From Zygnema cylindricum (Eukaryota; Streptophyta; Zygnematophyceae; Zygnematales; Zygnemataceae), in assembly GCA_037447655.1 (NCBI GenBank), contig JBBHKE010001435.1:225608-289607 (forward strand): a stretch of DNA of 64,000 nucleotides. The letters are read 5' to 3'. Below are positions 56,779-64,000 of the stretch, piece after piece. Under the pieces are notes generated by a model. That model saw only the letters and a list, made by a program, of their open reading frames with translations. It was not told the origin of the DNA and made no database searches. Both the position numbers and the translations under genes were made by a program. Numbering within the stretch: the stretch's first letter is position 1; every line of letters begins with the position of its first letter.

Positions 56779-58456
56779 ATATCCTAAGAGAAGTAGCAAA
56801 AGGTTGCAAGAAAAAAAAGTTAATAAGAAGGTAACAAAACTATCGCATCAGGATGAACCTCTGACTTATGGAGAGTCGATAAATTGTCCAGAAAGGAACC
56901 GGTGGAAGACATCCATCAATGAGGAGATGGCCTCAATTATGGCAGCCGATACTTGGGAGGTTGTGGATAGTCCACCTAACCGAAAACCTATCGGTTGTAA
57001 GTGGGTGTTCAAATGAAAACTGAACACAGATAACACCATTGAGCGCTACAAGGTTTGGTTAGTGGCTAAAGAATTCACACAGAAATGGGGAATCGATTAC
57101 GAGGAAACCTTTGCCCCGGTGGTCAGATTTCCCTCTGTCCGCATACTTCTCAGTTTGGCAGCAGCGGAAGACATGGAGGTGCACTAGATGGACATCAAGA
57201 TTGCCTTTTTGAATGGATAATAGGAAGAGGATATCTTCATGCGACAACCCAAAGGATTTGTGGAACAAAGAGAGGAGAGTAAGGTATGTCGGCTGATTAA
57301 ATCTCTATATGGTTTGAAACAGTTGCCTCGACAGTGGAATAAGAAGCTGATGAGTTTCTTACCGGTTTGGAATATATCTGGATCAGCTCAAATCACTCAA
57401 TCTTTTTTTTGAAGATGAGAAAGGTGTTATTTTTATTGCAATTTATCTCGATGATTTGCTTGTTTTGAGAAAATAAATGCACAAAATTAATAAACTGAAA
57501 ACGGATCTTAAGGGAAGATTTGACATGAAGGATATGGAGGAGGCAAGATATATTTTGGGAATTCAAGTAGAAAGAGGCTGAGAAAAAAAGATTATAAGAC
57601 TAACTCAAAAAGAAGCAATAGGGAACATGTTGGAAAAGTTTCAAATAGATAAGGCTAATAGTTGTACAACTCTAATGGAGTTGAAGAAAGGAAGTGAGAG
57701 GAGTGTGAAAGAAGGATTCATAATCTTAGACAAGGAATTAGGTCTGGAAAAACAGAAGGTTATGCAGACTATTCCTTACAGGCAAGTAGTGTGAAGCCTA
57801 ATCTATTTTATGAATTGTACAAAGCCGGATTTAGCTGCAGCTGTAGGAGTGTTGAGTAGAAGTCTAAATGCGCCCACAAAGAAATATTTGGAGACACGTA
57901 AGAGAGTCCTTAGATATTTGATAAGAACTACGGATCTATGGTTGCATTTGGGTGGGGAGAATATTGACATCACTACATGGAGTGATGCCAGTTATGGTGA
58001 TGCTCTGATGAGGAGATGTACTTCTGGATATGTATTATATGTGGGTGGTGGGGCTTGCTGTTGGAGTAGCAAACAGCAAAAGGTTATTGCTCAGTCCACC
58101 ATGGAGGCTGAGTATATGACCTCTTACTCTGCTATAAAAGAATTGATGTGGGTCAAGTCTATGTTTAGTAAACTTGGTCACCTTAAGAGTGGTGTGCAAA
58201 AAAAAAATTTGTGATCATCAAGCAAAAAAAACCGCTATTGCTGCCAATCCTAAACATCATTTTAAAGCGAAACACATGGACATAAAAACTTAGCTTTGTT
58301 AGAGAAAAGGTAGAAAACAAAATAATCATTTTAGAGTATACACCACATAGCGAGTGGGTAGCAGACATGATGACCAAACCTGTGCCTTCCCCTAAGCTAA
58401 TTTTCTACAGGGAGAAGTGTGGTCTGAAATTAAAGAGTGACTAGAAAATAAGGGAG
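56779..58456 (+). pseudogene. RT-RNase H relic of element K
   Basis: 5' truncated copia element of the C lineage, beginning in the linker before RT (RSSKRLQEKKVNKKVTKLSHQDEP). Open 56800-57016, then stops at 57016, 57187 and 57220, and frameshifts near 57345-57410. The RT motif is YLDD (57443-57454) instead of YVDD. RNase H lies in open frame 57810-58214 with TTWSDASYGD and STMEAEY; the stretch around CDNQAAI (58200-58235) is shifted by A-run expansions. Polypurine tract AAAATAAGGGAG ends at 58456. Confidence 0.9.
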
Positions 58457-59390
58457 TGTAGAATTTAGTAGTTCTTTTAGTATTTTCTAGGTCTAAAATG
58501 AATTGTTGAAAAGAGGTTATTAATATTTCATATCTCTATTTTAGTGATTCTTTCAAGAGAGAGAGTGATGATCAAAGGCACGCCTTTGCTACGGCCATAC
58601 TTAGAAAGTGGCAAATTTTGAAGTAGATGATATTTTACAAAATTGTTGCCTAAGTTTGGATTTGAACTTGCGACCTGTGGAATCTTTACAGTCAGGTGCC
58701 TTAACCATTAAGGCGCTACGAAAAGATGCACGTGACGGATTTCAAAGATATACAAACATTAACTAAATGGCTAACTAACACCAAACTAACGAAGAGGAAC
58801 AATTCATGCACGTACGCGAATCTGAACTGTGTAAAATATATTTTGATCGAACGGCCAACACTCAAGCCGCCACTCGAAGTGGGCTTTTGGCGCCATTTGG
58901 AGATAGCGTCACGCGGTGCCACGTGGCGCCACATTATTTGACACTGGAGAAGATGGGAGGAGGAAATATGGCTATCGATTTGAGAGGTGTTACCTTGTAG
59001 ACTATGTCGTACAATAGACGTACAATAAGTACATCGCCCATTATACCTTCTTGTACTATATAGTGTTCCTATTGGTCTATGGTTTAGTAGTAGCTAGTCG
59101 TGAGTAGGCAGAACAATACTTAGTGATATTTAGGTACCTCTCTCTAGGGGAGGTTGTAAATATAAAGGTCATTTTTGACTAGCCATAACTTACTGCTCAC
59201 GGGAGCAAATTCGGAGATTCTTTTTGTTAACGACTCAAGGGTGTTTTACCTTCATTGAGGTGAAGGTGGTTAGAGATTTTGTCTGTCAAGTTGAAAGATA
59301 TTCTTGCTGAAACACAGAGGGGTCAGGGTTATTTTAGAGGCTTCGTGTGAGCTGTGTACTCTAAGGACCTATTGAGGTCTCAAAGTTGCA
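58457..59390 (+). repeat. 3' LTR of element K (934 bp)
   Basis: Starts TGTAGAATTTAGTAG after the polypurine tract and ends GAGGTCTCAAAGTTGCA. It has the GCTCACGGGAGC block, CCAAT-type motif and tRNA-like segment of this LTR group. Confidence 0.88.
58647..58721 (-). other. Antisense tRNA-like segment in the 3' LTR of element K
   Basis: 190 bp from the LTR start. The minus strand begins TAGCGCCTTAATGGTTAAGG, whose GCCT and AGGC can pair as a D stem with an A-box-like sequence, continues CACCTGACTGTAAAG like an anticodon arm, and ends GCAAGTTCAAATCC, a T arm. The most complete tRNA-like copy in the window, but its T stem does not pair well. Confidence 0.7.
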
Positions 59391-59689
59391 TTTTCAACTA
59401 CAATAGGCTTATGAAACATTCCCTTAAGAAACTGCTCTACGTTTAAAGCTGCGGTGAAAGGGACTGCTTTCTCGGGCACGTGTGACTCTTCCTCTTGTGC
59501 CATTGTTTCTTGCCTCTCCCATTTTTTCGGACTGACACCGGAAAGATCCCTATCCTGAGATTTTCCTCCGCCTATGATTTACCAGAACAGGGGAGCTAGA
59601 TCTATCTATAAAAGTACACCACCCGAAGCAGCTATCCTCTTTAACCAAAGGGGACAGGGTTACTTTTTCAATACTGTGCTTATCACCCC
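59391..59689 (-). pseudogene. Gag N-terminal stub (L) and leader
   Basis: The minus-strand frame from ATG at 59503 reads MAQEEESHVPEKAVPF ... NVEQFLKGMFHKPIVVENA up to the end of the LTR of K at 59390, which cuts it. The frame is also open upstream for about 20 codons. Leader 59504-59689 has a TGGTAAATCATAGG run that could be a decayed primer site. Together with R1 upstream this may be the 5' end of a gypsy-type element; weak evidence. Confidence 0.4.
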
Positions 59690-60773
59690 CTACCGCTCTC
59701 CCAAGAGTAAAAAAGAAATGCGAGTTGTCTGATCCGGCCCACAAGAATTCCGGACAAAAACTAAAGACGACCACAAGAATGTGCAAATAACTCCCACGCA
59801 GAAATATAGAAATAGCAAATATTGACATTTTCAGGTTAAACATTATCACCTTGCCCCAAAGATTGGAAATTAATATGGAAATAAATGAAAATGGTGAAGC
59901 GAGCTCTCATACCCCGGAGTACAAAGATGACCAAACTTTAGAAAAAGAACTCTTCCAATATACCCGAAGACAAGTATAAGTCTCACTCACCTTTCGGGTC
60001 CACCGTACGGATCCGACTAGACTCTTTTAAGTTTCAAACTGAAACTCTGAGACCTCCATTGGCCCTCAGAGTATGCAGATCCAAAAGAAGCTAATCTAGA
60101 TAGTGCCGACTCCAAGTTGATATAAACCCAAATGACTGACCCCTTGACAGTCAAAACCCCAATATAGATTCACCCCTGTGAAATAACACTTTCTGTGTGC
60201 TCAGTTCCACCACAGAATGCAAAGTTAGAATATGAGATTTGGACACATTCACCCACTTTGACTTTCCCTTAGAAATACAGCCACCCTGGCAGACAAAAAC
60301 TCTGACCGACTACACCCCTGTGTAGCGTAGACCCCCCTGAGTCCGCAGCAAAAAGAATCACTGAAAATGGTCAAGTAAATTGATAGTTATGGCTGGCCAA
60401 AGTTTGCCATTTATACAGGGTGCTCTCTGTGAGAGGCAGCTGCCTACCCAAAATTTTCTAAGTCCTATACCCTCTCTAAAACTCTATCTACTGAAGTACG
60501 GCACCAATCAAATTACTGTGTCGTACATAAAAGTACAGGTGCCGGTGTACTTTCTGTACGGCCATTGTACGACATGGCCAAAATGTCGACACGTGTCAAA
60601 TCAGGATTAGTTCCTGTAATCTCCGGAATTTCCGTAGTCCAATGTTATCACGCCACGTGTCATCTGACGTGGCAAAGACCGTAAAACGCCAAAAAATGCC
60701 TTTTCCGTGATCGCGGCGCCTATCGTGGCCGTCCGATCAAAACCGGCTATAATCCTAGCCGCTGAAATTCGAC

Positions 60774-60866
60774 GCGCGGTATTTCTTTCGCTATCGAAAC
60801 AAATGCGCGGTATTTGTTTCGCTGTCGAAACAAATGCGCGGTATTTGTTTCGCTATCGAAACAAAT
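60774..60866 (-). repeat. Three tandem 31-bp repeats inside the solo LTR
   Basis: Units start at 60774, 60805 and 60836, each GCGCGGTATTTGTTTCG then CTATCGAAACAAAT with one or two changes, plus a 9-bp partial fourth. GTTTCG-CTAT-CGAAAC makes each unit a hairpin. Other LTRs of the group have only one or two units of this motif. Confidence 0.92.
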
Positions 60867-61010
60867 GCGCGGTATCCGTTCTGCTCCCATTCCGTACTTC
60901 GTACTAAATTAAATTGTATCTATGTACTAAGTATCTATTAGCCGTTAAACGGATTAATCTACATATAACGATTTATATATTTGTCAAACCCTATATATTG
61001 TAATATATGT

Positions 61011-61091
61011 TCTAGACATAACGGCTAGAGCTAACGGCTAATGCGGATTGACGGACGGTAGGTACCAGGATCAATTCCTGGGTCCGTCAAC
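61011..61091 (+). other. tRNA-like segment in the solo LTR at 60040-61281
   Basis: Antisense to the LTR, ending 190 bp from its start. TCTAGACATAACGGCTAGAGC starts it; GGTACCAGGATCAATTCCTGG, a 5-bp stem with 7-nt loop, ends it as a T-arm-like hairpin. Confidence 0.6.
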
Positions 61092-62086
61092 TAACTTTTG
61101 GTAAGTCTACCAAATTTACCCCCTGTCTTCTCTAGAGAGCCTAGGCAGCCATGGCTCTAGCTCCCTATCCAGCCTTCAGTGACTACAACAAGTATGGGGC
61201 TTGGAAAGGGGAGTTAGAGGCAGACCGCCTCAGCTCTTTTTCTATCCTAATACAGACCTATAAAATACTCAAATATCAACACAAACAATGAAAGTCAAAA
61301 CAACCCAAAAGAGAGGATAGTGCCAACTACCCACCCGAGCTACGGTCTCCACAAAAGACAATCCAAAACAAAGAAAGCAATAGAGTCTACGACACAATGC
61401 AACATTTCTCCAACAAAAAGATTGATTTAATTCTCTTGGGGTTTTCTCAGGAGACAATACTGAAAAAGAAACTTGTCTCTTTCGGCCCCAAGTGCCTTTT
61501 ACAACCAAAGTTTGTCCTACTACAGGTGTGAAAGTCAACACAATGCCAAAAGTCAATCAGCGGCAAGCAATTGTTATCATAATGACATAAGACAAAACAG
61601 ACTGTACTTCACTCATGGCAAAAAGTTAGATGACAGGCTCCATCTATATTGGAAACCAAAGGTCCTCCTATTGAACACTACTAGGCAACAAAGTTTTGAA
61701 TTGATGTGAAACGCCTAACTTTCACCCTACGTCATAAATGCTCTGCCTATCCGTTGTGTCTGGAGTAAAATCCTATTGACAGCTAACAGCAAGATCTACG
61801 GACAATCTTAAAGGTTGCGTATCGTTCCACAATGTACCTCTCTGTTAGAGCTGCATAGAACGGATGCCAAGTAATATAGCCGACAACTTTGAACCGAACT
61901 AACTCCACCGTTCGACCTCCGTTTACGGTTAACTAAAGTGCGTAGTGCTCCAAGGTGAAAATACAAAGATCTGATCCAGCTGGTTGTCCTCCCTTTCTCC
62001 ATAGGTTGGCATCCGTACAAGGTGGGATGAGGCCCTCAAACTCTTAGGAGTGCAAATATGTCGAAGATGCACACGAGCTTCACAGT

Positions 62087-62166
62087 CAGTACCTGGATTT
62101 CATCCTGTGACCACGCGAATGACAGCTGTATGGAATAGCCGCACGCCTTATCCAATAGGTCTTAAA
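62087..62166 (-). other. Antisense tRNA-like segment at the truncated start of LTR N
   Basis: The minus strand begins AAGACCTATTGGATAAGGCG, nearly a tRNA D arm, and ends CACAGGATGAAATCCAGGTAC. The LTR is cut almost exactly at the 3' end of this segment, where R1 begins. Confidence 0.6.
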
Positions 62167-62976
62167 AAATCGTTGTAAACATTGTATTTGATAAAGATAT
62201 ACAGAATTATGTAGCAACACATTTAATTAGCAACTTACGAAATGAACATTGAAACATTTAGTACTGCACGAAATATTGTACTGCACGATATGAGCGAAAC
62301 GACATTTCATTTCAACAAACGAAATCAAATGACATTCGCAATCGACGGCTCGCACAGGAGCCGGAGGTTCATTAGTCAACAAGAAATGACGGCTGTAGAA
62401 ATTCAACGGTCAACAAAGATTATTCGGCGCGCCGTCACGATCGAACAACCAACATTAATCGTCGAATTACAAACGAACGGCATGCATGAGTGTCGGCATA
62501 CCGGAAAGACCTTTTTGGCATCACTTCACCAAAGTGGAGGAAAAGTGACACGTGGCACAAACCTATAGGATTCTATATAAGAAAAAGACAGAATGGCGAC
62601 GACTTATTTGCCACGTGGCAGACTAAAAGTGGTGTCAAATATTTCGGTGAATAAAGTACAGTCGTTACCGTATTTTGTATGTATATTATGTAGTGTATGG
62701 TAATTTAATTAGTCTAGACATGCTATGTGTAGGTTCTTAGGACTTAGACTATTTTGAAAGCCCTCTCTCCTAGAGGCCATCAATATAAACTTGTTGTCTT
62801 TGAACAACCATAACTTAATGCTCAGGTGAGCAAATTCACTGATTGTTTTTGCTATAGACTTAAAGGAGTCTATGCAACATATGGGTAAAGTCGGTCAAAG
62901 ATTTTGCCTACCATGATGGCACTTATTCATTGCCAAAGTCAAAGGTGCAAATACTTTCCTAAAGGCCTCATATAAG
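62088..62976 (+). repeat. LTR N, plus orientation, truncated at both ends
   Basis: It has the TAACTTAATGCTCAGGTGAGC block and CTTAGGACTTAGACTATTTTG of the K group, in plus orientation. It lacks the start (cut at 62088) and the end (cut by LTR O at 62977). The 108-codon frame at 62242-62568 is inside it and has no recognisable domain. Confidence 0.75.
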
Positions 62977-64000
62977 TGAAATTCTATGTCCTCTATTAGA
63001 CTACAGAACATAGGAAGCCTCTAAATAGTTTTTAACTAGCCCACATTAAGCCACAGCCACTGCAATGTAAACTGACAGTTTGACTACACCCCTATGCAGC
63101 GTGGACTCCCTTGCGTTCGTAGCAAAAAAAAATCACTGAAAACAGCCAACTAGCCGATAAGTTATGAGGCAGTAAAAATGCCAATTTGTACAAACTCTCA
63201 AAGGGAGAGGTGACTACCTACTAAAATTTTCTAAGTCCTGATACCCTCTAATAACTTCTATCTACTGAAGTACGGACCAATCAGATTACTATACCGTACC
63301 AAAAAGTACAACTGCTGGTATACCTTTTGAACGAACTATGTACGACAAGGCTATTAAGCGGACGCGTGTCTGCTTTTCACTCATCCATACATTCCTCGGA
63401 ATTCATATGAACAAATGTCATCTCTTATAGTGGCTAAAGGTCATGCCACGTCACAAAATGCCAAAGTGACCACTCTAGGATTCCGACGATGATGTGCGCC
63501 GTTAGATTTGCGGCGAGACGCAATCTTAGCCGTTATAAATACTTGCACAACATTTGTTTCGCTATAGAAACAAAATGCGTGGTATCCGTTTTGAAATGGT
63601 GTCGTACTTTGTACTTTCATAAAACTGTATCTATGCACGCCATATACAGTTTAGTTGAATGGATTTGTTCCTTCCTAAATATATATATATATATCGATCA
63701 CATACTATAGCACTTAGCAATGGTCCTAGTCTAATAGGATAAAGCTGACCGCTATCAACCAACTTGACGAACCGCAAGTACCGGGATCAAATCCCGGGTA
63801 CGTCAAGTATATTTTTGGTAACCTACTAAAAATAATTGTCTGTTGAACTAAGGCAGCCATGGATCAACCACCCTCTCTATCCTTCAGTGACTACAACAAG
63901 TATGGAGGCTAGAGAAAGGAGGTGGAGGTAGGCTGTCTGTCGTTTTTCTTTTTCTTTTATACTAACATATTAAACCTAGAAAATACTCTAAAAATCTATT
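62977..64000 (-). repeat. LTR O (H type), running off the window
   Basis: Matches H LTR sequence on the minus strand: end TCTGTAGTCTAATAGAGGAC near 62985-63005, through the tRNA-like segment, to AGAGTATTTTCTAGG close to the LTR start at the window edge. ATAAG at 62972-62976 may be one side of a target duplication. Confidence 0.85.
63721..63806 (+). other. tRNA-like segment in LTR O
   Basis: Antisense to the LTR. TAGTCTAATAGGATAAAGC resembles an A box and D arm. TACCGGGATCAAATCCCGGGTA has a perfect CCGGG/CCCGG stem and 7-nt ATCAAAT loop, the best T arm of the set. Confidence 0.7.

Larger units (their letters stand above)
60040..61281 (-). repeat. Solo LTR (C/K type, 1,242 bp) with CAAAC target duplication
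   Basis: In its own orientation TGTTGATATTTGAGTATTTT ... GAGGTCTCAGAGTTTCA. Flanked by CAAAC at 60035-60039 and 61282-61286. It is longer than its relatives through extra sequence near its end (60090-60300) and a 31-bp tandem repeat. Confidence 0.93.
59690..62087 (-). repeat. R1 copy 2, split by a solo LTR
   Basis: 59690-60039 and 61282-62087 align with 53490-53870 and 53870-54678 respectively. The paralogue reads GTTTCAAACAGCGAAAGTC across the site, so it is an empty-site copy showing where the LTR went in. Strand follows the guess that gag stub L belongs to it. Confidence 0.8.

Noticed and set aside
58647-58721. Functional tRNA gene
   Set aside because: Stems of anticodon and T arms do not pair fully and the segment is part of an LTR; recorded as tRNA-like only.
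62242-62568. 108-codon ORF as host gene
   Set aside because: Sits within LTR N between its tRNA-like segment and the conserved LTR block; no domain recognised.

Overview
This window is repeat-rich, heterochromatin-like nuclear DNA of a eukaryote, most likely a land plant. The evidence is the layered Ty1/copia and Ty3/gypsy LTR retrotransposons, a plant-type hAT (DUF659) remnant, and primer-binding sites that match plant initiator tRNA-Met. I found no ordinary host gene, no intact rRNA or tRNA gene and no CRISPR array. The species cannot be named from this sequence; a bryophyte, lycophyte or fern is only a guess.

Layout. 1-3517: element A (minus), a gag-only copia-type element. 3542-12496: a 9-kb array of a 40-bp satellite, entered on the left through a 21-bp relic of a B-type LTR end. 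12497-16709: decayed copia element B (plus), cut by element C. 16710-23094: nearly full-length copia element C (plus, 1,055-bp 3' LTR). 23095-27574: a second array of the same 40-bp satellite in the opposite orientation, ending at a 10-N assembly gap. 27905-28867: C-type LTR D. 28868-30110: gypsy integrase remnant M (plus). 30371-34572: copia element E (minus), carrying a 1.23-kb tandem duplication of gag-protease. 34573-35304: hAT remnant. 35305-36561: A-type LTR. 36562-47818: copia element G (plus), broken by a solo LTR and by the complete nested element F (40457-46356, minus, target duplication CCTTT). 47819-53271: copia element H (plus, both LTRs, internal deletion). 53272-56778: an unexplained composite repeat, gypsy integrase remnant I with a C-terminal PHD-like finger, and a gag/LTR fragment J (all minus). 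56779-59390: 3' half of copia element K. 59391-64000: gag stub L, a second copy of repeat R1 split by a solo LTR (target duplication CAAAC), and two further LTRs in opposite orientations.

How the parts work together. Each copia element once made one Gag-protease-integrase-RT-RNase H polyprotein. All copies here carry stops, frameshifts, deletions or active-site losses, so any movement would have depended on helper proteins from elsewhere; element A looks built for that, having LTRs, a primer site and Gag but no Pol. Two features recur. First, the primer-binding site GGTTATGGGCCCAC lies against the LTR and contains the gag start codon; it is complementary to the anticodon arm of initiator tRNA-Met, as in Drosophila copia, not to its 3' end. 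Second, the C/D/F/H/K-type LTRs each carry an antisense tRNA-like segment at a nearly constant place about 190-230 bp from the LTR start. With the dyad-containing 40-bp satellite and its higher-order repeats, these are the most notable findings. All comparisons were made by eye; no alignment, folding or database search was run.
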